From VGWB01 sp964480945 (lineage in GTDB: Bacteria; Bacteroidota; Ignavibacteria; UBA10030), in NCBI GenBank assembly GCA_964480945.1, contig CAYZRX010000001.1, positions 56,643 to 120,642 of the forward strand: 64,000 bases of DNA, in the 5' to 3' direction. A model generated the notes under the pieces. That model searched no databases and was not told the origin of the DNA. It worked only from the letters and a program-made list of their open reading frames with translations. The position numbers and the translations under genes were made by a program. Of this stretch, positions 25,416-36,637 are shown piece by piece (the stretch's first letter is position 1; every line of letters begins with the position of its first letter).

Positions 25416-26993
25416 TTACTTGCTGTATTCTGCAGACTCCACGTTTTTCGAAAGCTTGGTCTTGAAATTCGCCACGTTCCAGCCTGTATAGTAGATCAGC
25501 CGGACGATCTTCGTCATCCGGTCGAAGAGGATCTTGTCGACAGTGTCCGTCGGGCGATGATAATCTTTGTGAACCCCGGTGAAAAAGAACACAATTGGAA
25601 CGCCGTTCCGCGCAAAATTGTAATGATCACTTCGCCGGTAGAACTGCTGCGGGTCCTTGTCGCTATTGTACTTGTAGTCGAGAATCAAGTTCTCCGTTGC
25701 CTTGTTCGAGAGCCTCAAAAGGCTGTCGAGCTGGGTGCTGATCTTGTCCGATCCGATGACGTATACGTAGTTGGGGTTCTTCAGTCGTTCGTACGTCGTA
25801 TCGACACGCCCGATCATGTCCGTGTTGAGATCGGCAACCGTTCTGTCCAGTGGAATCAAGGGGTGGGTGACGTAGTATTGAGATCCCCAGAGCCCTTTCT
25901 CTTCGCCGGTGACCGTTATGAACAGCAGACTGCGTTTCGGCTTGATCGGGTTGGTGACAAACGCCTCAGCGAGCTCCAGCACCGTCACCGTACCGGATCC
26001 ATCATCGTCCGCGCCGGGATAGACAGTCCCATCAGTGCCGACCCCGAGATGGTCGTAGTGGGCAGAGAAGACGACGACCTGGTTTTTCAGCTTCGGGTCA
26101 CTTCCCTCCAACAAGCCCATGACGTTTTCGGTTTCCTTCATCTCCTTTGAAACCTGAGACGCGATCTTGACAGACGACTGGCTCAAGAGCAGGGGCTGAA
26201 AGCCTGCCTCCGCCGCGGCGAGTTTCCGCATCTCGCTGCTGCTTCGACCGGTCTCAGCAAGTATCTCGTCCGCGATGCGAGGGCTGATCAGAACCGGAGT
26301 TTGGAACATGAAGCCGCCGCGCGCTTCGATGCCGAGCGGCCGCATCACCCCCTTGTCGAGCATGCTGGCGAAGCGAGATGTCAACGTCTCGATCGACGCT
26401 GATCCCGTGTCGTCGAGAATCACCAGGGTGGCTACGCTGCCGGGGAACTGCCGGAAGAGTTGCAGCCGCCTCATGGCGGGAACGCTCGGGTCGTGTGCGT
26501 CGTCCTTCCTCCCCGCGAGCGCCATCACGATTCTGCCCTTGATAAGCATCGAGTCGGGATTCGCGTCCATATACCCGATGAAGACAACCGGGCCGCTCAG
26601 CACGGTGTCCTGCGTTGAGAGGCTGATGTAGTCCTTCCGGAAGAGGAACGATTTCGAGCCCTGCTTGTTTGTGACGGTAACGTTCGACTGATCGCTCGGC
26701 CTGGTGACGAGCACGGGAAAATGCTGGAAGTACGAACCGTCGTCGCCGATCGGTTTCAGGCCCAGCCTTTGGAACTCCGATGCGATATATCTGGCTGCAA
26801 CCTTCTGGCCGCGGAAGGTTGCCTCCCGGCCTTCCAGCTCCGGTGAGGCAATGAAATGGAGGCGGGCGCTGAGATCGTTCGCCGTGATCGACTCATAGCC
26901 AACCCGGGCTTCCTTGGGAATGTGTGGGCTCTGGCCAGCGGCGATGGCGAGAGGCAGCAAAAGGAAGGGGAGACAAAACGGGCGTAACCTCAT
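25416..26993 (-). CDS. Secreted M28 family zinc aminopeptidase with PA domain
   Basis: Starting at the ATG at 26993, behind AGGAG at good spacing, gives 525 residues with a signal peptide ending near AIAAG-Q. The frame is open to 27056 but the extra residues are charged and would bury the signal. A protease-associated domain lies around residues 120-290. The M28 catalytic domain follows with HYDHLG, GADDDGSGTV, TGEEKGLWGS, NTDMIGR and SDHYNFARNGVP, giving the five ligands of a dinuclear zinc site and the catalytic glutamate. It should remove N-terminal residues from peptides outside the cytosol. It leads an apparent M28-birA-coaX transcript. Confidence 0.93.
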   Translation of the reverse strand: MRLRPFCLPFLLLPLAIAAGQSPHIPKEARVGYESITANDLSARLHFIASPELEGREATFRGQKVAARYIASEFQRLGLKPIGDDGSYFQHFPVLVTRPSDQSNVTVTNKQGSKSFLFRKDYISLSTQDTVLSGPVVFIGYMDANPDSMLIKGRIVMALAGRKDDAHDPSVPAMRRLQLFRQFPGSVATLVILDDTGSASIETLTSRFASMLDKGVMRPLGIEARGGFMFQTPVLISPRIADEILAETGRSSSEMRKLAAAEAGFQPLLLSQSSVKIASQVSKEMKETENVMGLLEGSDPKLKNQVVVFSAHYDHLGVGTDGTVYPGADDDGSGTVTVLELAEAFVTNPIKPKRSLLFITVTGEEKGLWGSQYYVTHPLIPLDRTVADLNTDMIGRVDTTYERLKNPNYVYVIGSDKISTQLDSLLRLSNKATENLILDYKYNSDKDPQQFYRRSDHYNFARNGVPIVFFFTGVHKDYHRPTDTVDKILFDRMTKIVRLIYYTGWNVANFKTKLSKNVESAEYSK

Positions 26994-27055
26994 TCTTGTT
27001 CTCCTGATCGTGATGTGTCGTTCAGAGGGCCTTTCCTGTTCGGCAAAGACATTCA

Positions 27056-27084
27056 ACCATAACCAAAATCGCCTAGAGAATCAA
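27056..27084 (-). promoter_or_regulatory. Sigma70-like promoter of the M28 peptidase-birA-coaX unit
   Basis: On the minus strand TTGATT (27084-27079) and TATGGT (27061-27056) are 17 bp apart, placing the start near 27049, about 56 bases before the ATG. Confidence 0.45.
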
Positions 27085-27337
27085 GAATATCTCCGAGCGC
27101 TTCCTCCTGAAAGATTTTCAGACAGTCTGACAATTGATGCCATTTTTCCTGACAACTGGTTCGATTCCAAGCTGACATTTTGTCTCAGCACGTTGACCGC
27201 TCAGCAGAGGTGTTCTCCAAAATCCTTTGAATTCAGGCCATTCTGGCTTTTGCTCAAAACTGGCACAACGATTGAGTGTTAGGAAGTGCAGAGTGTTTCA
27301 GAAAACAGAATACAAAATCAGATAAGGAGGTTCACCA
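27085..27337 (+). promoter_or_regulatory. Regulatory region before the hsp20 cluster, with dyads and a sigma54-like box
   Basis: This non-coding gap holds a 15-base dyad CTGAAAGATTTTCAG (27107-27121), a second dyad with arms GCTGA and TCAGC (27171-27189), and TGGCAC (27261-27266) with TTGA five bases later (27272-27275). The last resembles a -24/-12 promoter but has GA instead of the usual GC at -12. No good sigma70 pair was found. A strong ribosome site (AAGGAGG) lies before the ATG at 27338. A sigma54 activator gene is present at 50890, but no link is shown. Confidence 0.3.
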
Positions 27338-27742
27338 ATGCTCGTCCGTTTTGGTTTTCCAAGAATGCTTGATGACCTGCTCGAGGATGTTTCCTCGAGC
27401 GATTTCGCACCGGTGACCAGGAGATTTCCGGCGATCGATGTGGCGGAATATGAGAACGAATTTGTGGCGATCGCCGAGATGCCCGGCATCAAGAAGGAGG
27501 ATCTGAAGATCACATTCGAGAACGATGTGCTGACGCTCAAGGGTGAGCGAACGCCGTACGAGATTCCTCAAGACGCGAAAGTGCTGCTGAACGAGATGCG
27601 GGTCCGCGAGTTCGAGCGGTCGCTTCAGCTGCCGTCCGATATCGATGCGAAGAATATCTCCGCCGAGTTGAAGGACGGAGTGTTGCGCGTCGTGCTGCCG
27701 AAAGCCGAGAACGCAAGGGCTCGTCAGATCGAGATTCGCTGA
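27338..27742 (+). CDS. Hsp20 family small heat-shock protein (first of three)
   Basis: The 134-residue protein has a short N-terminal region and an alpha-crystallin domain (about residues 30-125) with VAEYENEFVAIAEMPGIKKEDLKITFENDVLTLKGER and the signature A/L-x-x-x-DGVLRVVLPKAE. Such proteins hold unfolding proteins in an ATP-independent way. The C-terminal anchoring IxI-type motif is represented by RQIEIR. It begins the chaperone island hsp20-hsp20-hsp20-dnaK-clpB. An AAGGAGG ribosome site precedes the start. Confidence 0.94.
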   Translation: MLVRFGFPRMLDDLLEDVSSSDFAPVTRRFPAIDVAEYENEFVAIAEMPGIKKEDLKITFENDVLTLKGERTPYEIPQDAKVLLNEMRVREFERSLQLPSDIDAKNISAELKDGVLRVVLPKAENARARQIEIR

Positions 27743-27759
27743 GACGCGGGAGGCGGGCA

Positions 27760-28161
27760 ATGGGAACGAATGGACAGAATGTACTCGAGCGGAGAAGGGC
27801 CGAAGCTCTTGTGAAGCGGCCAGAGTTGCCTGAGACGTTCGTGGCTCCTGCCGGAGATATCTACGAGACTTCGGATGCGTTTGTCGTGAAACTCGATATG
27901 CCCGGAGCGACGACGGAGGCCATCAGCCTGAATGTCGAGCCTGGGCACTTCTTCGTCAGGGCGCGCCTTGGTTCGTATCACGGAGATCGGGCAGCTATCT
28001 TGATGAGCGAGATTGGGCGGAAGAGTTACTTTCGTGAGTTCAATCTCGGTCGGGGTGTTAACCACAATGCTGTTCAAGCGCAGTTTGCGGATGGTGTTTT
28101 GACGATCATTTTACCGAAAACTGAAGAGTCAAAGGTAAGAGAAATACAAATCAAATCATGA
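27760..28161 (+). CDS. Hsp20 family small heat-shock protein, divergent (second of three)
   Basis: The 133 residues match the alpha-crystallin domain more weakly: DAFVVKLDMPGATTEAISLNVEPGHFFVRARL and the C-terminal FADGVLTIILPKTEESK followed by REIQIKS, the IxI-type anchor. The central loop is unusual, with GSYHGDRAAILMSEIGRKSYFREFNL. It lies 17 bp after the first hsp20. Because the three copies differ, they may form mixed oligomers; that is inference. Confidence 0.88.
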   Translation: MGTNGQNVLERRRAEALVKRPELPETFVAPAGDIYETSDAFVVKLDMPGATTEAISLNVEPGHFFVRARLGSYHGDRAAILMSEIGRKSYFREFNLGRGVNHNAVQAQFADGVLTIILPKTEESKVREIQIKS

Positions 28162-28181
28162 GAGGAAAGGAGGATAAGACT

Positions 28182-28652
28182 ATGGCAATCATTCGTTGGA
28201 ATCCTGCTCGTGAGCTTGATCGCTGGTCCTCCGATTTCTTCGGAGTTCAGCGGGAGATCAATCGATTGTTCGATGAGTTCTTGCGCGGTGGCACACAGGC
28301 GGACGGCGATCTTGCGGTCTCCTATTGGACGCCGGCGGTCGATATCGCGGAGCACGATGATGAATATTTGGTGAAGGTGGAGCTCCCCGGCGTTAAGAAG
28401 GAAAACGTCAAGATTACGCTCGAGTCCAACATCCTGACGATTCGCGGCGAGAAGAAGCAGGAGAAGGAAGAGAAGGAAAAGAACTTCCATCGTGTCGAGC
28501 GCGCCTACGGATCATTCCAGCGCTCCTTCACGCTCCCAACCACGGTGAAGAGCGAGAAGATCGATGCCCTCTACAATGATGGCATCCTGACGATCCATCT
28601 TCCGAAGGAGGAACAGGCGAAGCCGAAACAGATCGAAGTGAAGGTCAAGTAG
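28182..28652 (+). CDS. Hsp20 family small heat-shock protein (third of three)
   Basis: The 156-residue protein is the most typical of the three. It has an N-terminal WNPARELDRWSSDFFGVQREINRLFDEF, then the alpha-crystallin domain with YLVKVELPGVKKENVKITLESNILTIRGEKK and the signature YNDGILTIHLPKEEQ, ending PKQIEVKVK. I start at 28182 because GGAAAGGAGG lies at the right distance; an ATG at 28158 overlaps the previous gene and includes the ribosome site. Confidence 0.95.
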   Translation: MAIIRWNPARELDRWSSDFFGVQREINRLFDEFLRGGTQADGDLAVSYWTPAVDIAEHDDEYLVKVELPGVKKENVKITLESNILTIRGEKKQEKEEKEKNFHRVERAYGSFQRSFTLPTTVKSEKIDALYNDGILTIHLPKEEQAKPKQIEVKVK

Positions 28653-28728
28653 CGCCTCGGAGCGATCGTTCCGGTTTGATCGGGGCTCAAGAGATCCGGT
28701 CGGGTTCGCAGGTGGGGCGGACCCGGCT

Positions 28729-28757
28729 TTGCTGTTTTAAAATGAATGAGGTATTCG
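28729..28757 (+). promoter_or_regulatory. Possible sigma70-like promoter of dnaK
   Basis: TTGCTG (28729-28734) and TATTCG (28752-28757) are 17 bp apart, about 70 bases before dnaK. No CIRCE inverted repeat was seen here. Confidence 0.35.
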
Positions 28758-28829
28758 ATTCGTACAGAGAGTTGACAACATAAAGCAGCGGCTGCACGAG
28801 CCGTCTTAACAACAAAGGAGTGATGAAGC

Positions 28830-30770
28830 ATGGCAAGCAAATCGAGCAAAATCATAGGCATCGACCTGGGGACAACGAATTCCGTCGTCGCGGTGATGGA
28901 AGGGAACGATCCTACGGTGATCGCAAATGCTGAAGGGTCCAGGACAACCCCGTCTGTGGTCGGCTTCACAAAATCGGGCGAACGGCTGGTGGGAGCGGCT
29001 GCTAAGCGTCAAGCGGTGACAAATTCTCAGAACACGGTCTTCTCTATCAAGCGTTTCATGGGACGTTTCTACGATGAGGTATCGGAGGAGATGAAGCTTG
29101 TCCCATACAAGGTTGTGCACGGTGATAACAACACCGCACGGGTGGAGGCAGGTGACCGGGTCTATTCACCTCCTGAGATTTCTGCAATGATCCTTCAGAA
29201 GATGAAGCAGACTGCAGAAGACTATCTCGGGACGAAGATCACCGAGGCGGTCATCACGGTGCCGGCATACTTCAACGATGCCCAGCGTCAGGCCACGAAG
29301 GAGGCCGGCGAGATCGCGGGGCTCAACGTTCGGCGGATCATCAACGAGCCAACGGCGGCCGCGCTGGCCTACGGGCTGGACAAGAAGCACAAGGACGTTA
29401 AGGTCGCCGTGTTCGATCTCGGCGGCGGAACGTTCGATATCTCCGTCCTCGAGCTGGGAGACGGTGTGTTCGAGGTGAAGTCGACGAACGGTGATACACA
29501 TCTTGGCGGCGACAATTTCGATCAGCGGGTCCTGGACTACATTGCCGAAGAGTTCAAGAAGCAGGAAGGCATCGATCTCCGCAAAGATCCAATGGCGCTG
29601 CAGCGGCTGCGTGAGGGGGCGGAGAAAGCCAAGATGGAGCTGTCCCAGCTGCTGCAGACGGAGATCAATCTGCCGTTCATCACGGCGACAGCGGAAGGCC
29701 CGAAGCACCTGAATATGACTCTCACGCGGGCAAAATTCGAGCAGCTCGTCGAGGATCTTATCCAGCGCTGCGTTCCGCCTGTTGAGAAGGCGATGCGGGA
29801 TGCAGGCCTCAATCCGAATCAGGTCGATGAGATTATCCTGGTCGGCGGGATGACCCGGGTGCCTCGTGTCCAGCAGCTTGTGAAGGACATGTTCGCAAAG
29901 GAAGGGCACAAAGGGGTCAACCCGGATGAGGTCGTTGCGGTCGGTGCAGCGATCCAGGGCGGCGTGCTCTCCGGCGACGTGACGGACGTTCTGCTTCTTG
30001 ATGTCACGCCGCTGACGCTCGGCATCGAGACGCTGGGCGGAGTGATGACGCAGATGATCCAGGCCAACACGACCATCCCGACCAAAAAGAGCGAAATCTT
30101 TTCCACCGCGTCGGATAGTCAGCCCTCGGTGGAGATCCATGTGCTTCAGGGCGAGCGGCCGATGGCAATGGATAATCGGACCCTGGGGAGATTCCATCTC
30201 GATGGTATTCCGCCTGCCCCGCGTGGGGTACCACAGATTGAGGTCGCGTTTGACATCGATGCCAACGGCCTCCTCCACGTCTCTGCAAAAGATAAGGCGA
30301 CAGGCAAAGAGCAGAGCATCCGTATCACGTCCTCCAGCGGCCTGACGAAGGAAGAGATCGAGAAGATGAAGACGGACGCGCAGTCGCATGCGGCCGAGGA
30401 CAAGAAGCGGAAGGAGGAGATTGAGACCAAGAACCAGGCGGACAACCTTGTCTTCCAATCGCGCAAGCAACTGAAAGAGCTGGGCGACAAGATCCCCGCC
30501 GATCTGAAAGGACGCGTTGAGAGTGCGGCGAATGCTCTTGAGGAAGCCATCAAGAGCGGAACCCACGGCGATATCAAGGCGAAGATGGAAGTCCTTAACA
30601 ACGCCTGGAATGAGGCTTCCAGCAAGATGTACGAATCCGCGAAGGGAGCACAAGCGAGTGCCGGTGCGCAGGGCCCGTCTGCGGGCCAACCAGGCCCCGA
30701 GCAGCAGCAGGGCGGTGACAAAGGGAAGAAGGTTGAGGATGCGGACTACGAGGTCGTGGACGACAAGTAA
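28830..30770 (+). CDS. dnaK: Chaperone DnaK (Hsp70)
   Basis: The 646-residue protein has the ATPase domain with GIDLGTTNSVVAVMEG, EAVITVPAYFNDAQRQAT, VAVFDLGGGTFDISVLELG and VGGMTRVPRVQQLV, and the peptide-binding domain with LLDVTPLTLGIETLGG. The C-terminal lid ends in a Gly/Gln-rich stretch and DADYEVVDDK, close to the usual EEVDxK end that contacts partners. DnaK refolds proteins with DnaJ and GrpE; neither gene is in the window. It lies between the hsp20 trio and clpB, its disaggregation partner. Confidence 0.99.
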   Translation: MASKSSKIIGIDLGTTNSVVAVMEGNDPTVIANAEGSRTTPSVVGFTKSGERLVGAAAKRQAVTNSQNTVFSIKRFMGRFYDEVSEEMKLVPYKVVHGDNNTARVEAGDRVYSPPEISAMILQKMKQTAEDYLGTKITEAVITVPAYFNDAQRQATKEAGEIAGLNVRRIINEPTAAALAYGLDKKHKDVKVAVFDLGGGTFDISVLELGDGVFEVKSTNGDTHLGGDNFDQRVLDYIAEEFKKQEGIDLRKDPMALQRLREGAEKAKMELSQLLQTEINLPFITATAEGPKHLNMTLTRAKFEQLVEDLIQRCVPPVEKAMRDAGLNPNQVDEIILVGGMTRVPRVQQLVKDMFAKEGHKGVNPDEVVAVGAAIQGGVLSGDVTDVLLLDVTPLTLGIETLGGVMTQMIQANTTIPTKKSEIFSTASDSQPSVEIHVLQGERPMAMDNRTLGRFHLDGIPPAPRGVPQIEVAFDIDANGLLHVSAKDKATGKEQSIRITSSSGLTKEEIEKMKTDAQSHAAEDKKRKEEIETKNQADNLVFQSRKQLKELGDKIPADLKGRVESAANALEEAIKSGTHGDIKAKMEVLNNAWNEASSKMYESAKGAQASAGAQGPSAGQPGPEQQQGGDKGKKVEDADYEVVDDK

Positions 30771-30830
30771 CAGCGCGGATGAATGGATTGATGGGATGAT
30801 GGGATAATGGAATAGTGGTCTCGATGGGAA

Positions 30831-30906
30831 CCTTGCGAAGGTTAAAGGCGTGACTCTGTGACCTTCGCAAGGTGAGATGAAGGAAGGCGAGGCGAACCCT
30901 CGCCTT
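30831..30906 (+). repeat. Two hairpins between dnaK and clpB
   Basis: CCTTGCGAAGGT (30831-30842) is repeated inverted as ACCTTCGCAAGG (30861-30872), followed by a 9-bp stem AAGGCGAGG (30884-30892) with CCTCGCCTT (30898-30906). The second stem has only a short T run, so it is a weak terminator at best. The region before it (30779-30816) is made of GGATTGATGG-like words. Confidence 0.75.
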
Positions 30907-30927
30907 TCGTGTAAAGGAAGGTAAAGA

Positions 30928-33579
<2,652 letters not shown>

Positions 33580-33616
33580 CATCATCTCTCTACAAGGCCG
33601 CCGAAGAGGGCTGGAC

Positions 33617-33735
33617 GCGTCATCCTGAGGGAGCCCCGCTCTTCCGGGCGGCCGAAGGATCTGCCCATGGCGGTCAGATTCTTCTCCGCCTTCCGCCGAA
33701 AAGGTGGCGGGTGGGTCAGCGGATCAGAATGATGC
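33617..33735 (+). repeat. Dispersed inverted-repeat element of GTCATCCTGAG type
   Basis: GCGTCATCCTGA (33617-33628) and TCAGAATGATGC (33724-33735) are near-complementary ends of a 119-bp element with the inner words CGAAGGATCTG and CCGCC/GGCGG. From memory, intergenic elements beginning GTCATCCTGAG and containing CGAAGGATCT occur in many bacterial genomes. Confidence 0.6.
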
Positions 33736-33766
33736 TCGTAGTTTGTCGGCCGACCTCATTTCCCTT

Positions 33767-33795
33767 TTGTAGCCCTCCGGGATTCTCCGTATCTT
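33767..33795 (+). promoter_or_regulatory. Possible sigma70-like promoter giving a near-leaderless rsmB-like transcript
   Basis: TTGTAG (33767-33772) and TATCTT (33790-33795) are 17 bp apart. The start would fall within a few bases of the ATG at 33806, which has no ribosome site. Confidence 0.35.
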
Positions 33796-33805
33796 GTTCT
33801 TCAAC

Positions 33806-35137
33806 ATGAAACTTTCCTCACTTCTTGGGCACACGCAGGAACTGCTCCAGCTCATCCGCGGATCGACGAGGCCTCCAGATAGTCACATCGACTCATTCTT
33901 TCGGTCGCACAAATACCTCGGCTCTCACGACCGCCGCCTCATCGCGGAGACGCTTTACGGGACGTTGAGGCATCTGCGGCGGTGCGACGCAGTGCTTCAC
34001 GGAGTCATGAAGGATGAAGAGATGGACCTCCTGCCCCCCGATGGGCTGGTTATGATTTTGGCCACCTACCTCCTTGCGATCGAACGTCGTGTTGCTCTTT
34101 CCAGCGCTGATGTCGCTCCTCTCATCAAATCGTCTCGAATGAAGCCAAGACTCGACGATCTTCTCGTGAGGATTGCCCAGGCTCCGGAGCCTGATTCGGG
34201 CGAGCCTGCTGAGAGGATCGGCATTCGGTATTCCTTTCCCTCGTGGATGGTGGAGCGATTCCTTTCGGAATACGGTGAGGAGGAGACGGAGAGAATCTGC
34301 GCAAGCCTGAATCAACCGGCGTCCCTGACGTTGCGCGTGAACACCTTGAAGGCGACAGTCGAAGACTGCCAGCGGGCGCTTGAAGTGGAAGGTATCGCAA
34401 CCGCCAGAACAAAACTTTCTCCCATCGGCCTGGAAGTAGCAAAGCGGATCAATGTTTTCGGACTTCAATCGTTCAAAAGCGGGCTCTTCGAGGTCCAGGA
34501 TGAGGGAAGTCAGCTTCTTCCGCTGATTGTGGATCCGAAGCCCACGGCGAAACTGCTCGATGCGTGTGCGGGTGCCGGGGGCAAGACGCTGCAGTTTTCC
34601 GCACTGATGAAGAATAGGGGGGAGATTGTCGCCGCGGATGTCAACAGGGGGCGTCTGGAGCAACTGCGAAAACGGGCCCGCCGGGCAGGGGTTTCCAATG
34701 TGAGGGTCAAAGAGATACAGGACCTGGGGGATCTGGATGGGCAATTCCGCGGGTATTTCGACGTCGTGTTCATCGATGCCCCGTGCAGCGGCCTGGGCAC
34801 GATCCGCCGGAATCCCGGGATGAAGTGGACGGTCACGGAGGAGAGCGTCGCAGAACTGTCTCAAAAGCAGTCGCAGATCGTCAGTGCGAGCAGTTTGCTC
34901 GTCGGGCAGGGCGGGATGCTGGTCTATGCCACCTGCACGCTGTTGCGCGAGGAGAACGAGGACGTCGTGGAGAAATTCCTGGGACAGCATGCAGATTTCA
35001 CGCTCGTTGAGCCCAAGACGGTCCATGATGACGAGCGGTTTCATCCATTTGTATCGGGCGGTTACATCAGACTCCTTCCTCATCGTCACGGAACCGACGG
35101 GTTCTTCTGTGCTGTTCTGAAGAGATCGGCCGTGTGA
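33806..35137 (+). CDS. rsmB: RsmB-type 16S rRNA cytosine-C5 methyltransferase
   Basis: The 443-residue protein has an N-terminal NusB-like helical domain (about 1-140) and a C-terminal SAM-dependent RNA m5C methyltransferase domain. The SAM motif is LLDACAGAGGKTLQ, followed by VVFIDAPCSGLGTIRRNPG with one active-site cysteine and LVYATCTLLREENE with the catalytic one. The combination is that of RsmB (m5C967), though the precise target base cannot be read from sequence. The ATG at 33806 is chosen over a TTG four codons upstream, which lies inside the possible -10 box. Confidence 0.88.
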   Translation: MKLSSLLGHTQELLQLIRGSTRPPDSHIDSFFRSHKYLGSHDRRLIAETLYGTLRHLRRCDAVLHGVMKDEEMDLLPPDGLVMILATYLLAIERRVALSSADVAPLIKSSRMKPRLDDLLVRIAQAPEPDSGEPAERIGIRYSFPSWMVERFLSEYGEEETERICASLNQPASLTLRVNTLKATVEDCQRALEVEGIATARTKLSPIGLEVAKRINVFGLQSFKSGLFEVQDEGSQLLPLIVDPKPTAKLLDACAGAGGKTLQFSALMKNRGEIVAADVNRGRLEQLRKRARRAGVSNVRVKEIQDLGDLDGQFRGYFDVVFIDAPCSGLGTIRRNPGMKWTVTEESVAELSQKQSQIVSASSLLVGQGGMLVYATCTLLREENEDVVEKFLGQHADFTLVEPKTVHDDERFHPFVSGGYIRLLPHRHGTDGFFCAVLKRSAV

Positions 35138-35143
35138 TGGGCG

Positions 35144-35172
35144 TTGCTTCTGCGGGGTTCTTTTGATAGAAT
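35144..35172 (+). promoter_or_regulatory. Sigma70-like promoter before the lipoprotein gene
   Basis: TTGCTT (35144-35149) and TAGAAT (35167-35172) are 17 bp apart, with a predicted start about 35 bases before the ATG at 35215. Confidence 0.55.
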
Positions 35173-35214
35173 GAATGTTTGGATGCATTCATTTTGAACT
35201 CATCAAAGACAACC

Positions 35215-35694
35215 ATGGTCAACCGCGGAAAGAGCGTTCTTGTGCTCCTGCTTTTCGTGGCCTTCTCGGCACTTCTCGTCAGCTGTGCGAAGGAACCGAA
35301 GGAGGACGAGGTTCTGCAGGAGGCAATCGATGCCCAACGAACGGATCGGTTCGATGACGCCATCGCTTCATACCAGTTGTTCATCAAGAGTTTCCCCAAG
35401 AGCCCGAAAGTCTCCGAGGCTCTTTATGCATTGGGTATCGTCTATCAAAGAAAGAAAGACTTTCAAAACGCAGTGACAACCTTCAAGCGTGTCGTCGATG
35501 ACTATCCTGGTGATCCTACGGCCTCGGGCGCCGCGTACCTCCGCGCGATGCTGCTCAACCAGGAGCTGAAGGATACGACCGCGGCCCGGACCGCTTACGA
35601 GGAATTCCTGAAGCGTTATCCGAATGCCCCGATGGCCGGCTCCGCACGCACCGAGCTCGCGAACCTGCTGAAACCAGGCAGCAAGAAAAAGTGA
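35215..35694 (+). CDS. TPR-containing lipoprotein (BamD/YbgF-like)
   Basis: The 159-residue protein has a signal peptide with lipobox ALLVSC, so it should be lipid-anchored at Cys23 after cleavage. The mature part contains tetratricopeptide-like repeats: AIDAQRTDRFDDAIASYQLF, SEALYALGIVYQRKKDFQNA and AYLRAMLLNQELKDTTAARTAY. The pattern resembles BamD and CpoB/YbgF C-terminal repeats, but it is shorter than BamD. It probably acts as an envelope scaffold; no partner is clear. It precedes a DUF58 gene by 7 bp. Confidence 0.85.
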   Translation: MVNRGKSVLVLLLFVAFSALLVSCAKEPKEDEVLQEAIDAQRTDRFDDAIASYQLFIKSFPKSPKVSEALYALGIVYQRKKDFQNAVTTFKRVVDDYPGDPTASGAAYLRAMLLNQELKDTTAARTAYEEFLKRYPNAPMAGSARTELANLLKPGSKKK

Positions 35695-35701
35695 ACCGCC
35701 C

Positions 35702-36598
35702 ATGGCAGAGGCCCTGAAATATCTCCAGCCGGACGTCGTCGCCCAGCTTGCCAACATGGAGCTTCGGGCGCGCCTTGTGGTCGAAGGCTTTATCACGGGC
35801 CTCCACAAGAGCCCGTATCATGGTTTCAGCGTCGAATTCACCGAGCATCGCCAGTACATGCCCGGCGACGAAATCAAGCACATTGACTGGAAGGCGTACG
35901 GCAAGACGGACCGGTACTACATCAAGGAGTTCGAGGAGGAGACGAACCTCAAGTCGTATCTCGTCCTCGACGCAAGCAAGTCGATGGATTACTGCTCGGA
36001 AGGTCACCTGAAAAAGATCGAATATGCGTCCTACGTCGCCGCCGCGCTGGCGTATCTGATGATCGAGCAGCGGGATGCTGTCGGCCTGACCATCTATGAC
36101 GAGCGCGTTCGTTCGCTCTCGCCGCCACGAGCCACGCGGCTGTATTTGAAGGAGCTTCTCCGCGAGCTCGAAAACCTCAAGCCGGGCAACAAGACCGGCA
36201 CCGCCCAGTCGCTTCACGAGGTGGCGGAACGGATCAAGAGGCGAGGCCTGGTGGTGGTTCTGAGCGACCTCTTTGACGATCCGCGGCAGGTCACGACCGC
36301 CTTGAAACATTTTCGCCACAAGCGAAATGAGGTCATCGTAATGCAGGTGCTCGATCCGATGGAGCGGTCGTTCGCCTTCGGGACGGATGCACAGTTCCGC
36401 GACATGGAAACAAAGGAAGAATTGACCACCCAGCCGTGGCATATCCAGAAGGCCTACCGGCAGTCGTTTCAGCAGTTCCTGGACTACTACAAGCGTGAGT
36501 GCCGAGAGAACGCAATCGACTACGTGCTCCTCGATACGGGCACGCCGTTCGACAAGGCGTTGTTTGAGTATTTGAACAAGAGGAAAAGAATCCACTAG
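35702..36598 (+). CDS. DUF58/von Willebrand A-like domain protein
   Basis: The 298 residues match the DUF58 family: GFHKSPYHG-like GLHKSPYHGFSVEFTEHRQYMPGDE, IKHIDWKAYGKTDRYYIKEFEEET and the metal-site-like LDASKSMDY (DxSxS type). Proteins of this kind are often encoded with MoxR AAA+ ATPases and membrane VWA proteins; none is in the window, so it stands alone here. It has no signal peptide or membrane helix, which fits a cytosolic adaptor. The function is not known. Confidence 0.9.
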   Translation: MAEALKYLQPDVVAQLANMELRARLVVEGFITGLHKSPYHGFSVEFTEHRQYMPGDEIKHIDWKAYGKTDRYYIKEFEEETNLKSYLVLDASKSMDYCSEGHLKKIEYASYVAAALAYLMIEQRDAVGLTIYDERVRSLSPPRATRLYLKELLRELENLKPGNKTGTAQSLHEVAERIKRRGLVVVLSDLFDDPRQVTTALKHFRHKRNEVIVMQVLDPMERSFAFGTDAQFRDMETKEELTTQPWHIQKAYRQSFQQFLDYYKRECRENAIDYVLLDTGTPFDKALFEYLNKRKRIH

Positions 36599-36637
36599 AG
36601 AATCGGAGCATCGATTCGCCAGTTTCATTCCTGGGTC

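Noticed and set aside
28658..28740. Terminator after the third hsp20 gene
   Set aside because: GGGTTCGC and GCGGACCC could pair with a wobble, but the T run is short and interrupted.
28730..28830. CIRCE or other HrcA operator before dnaK
   Set aside because: No TTAGCACTC inverted repeat is present.
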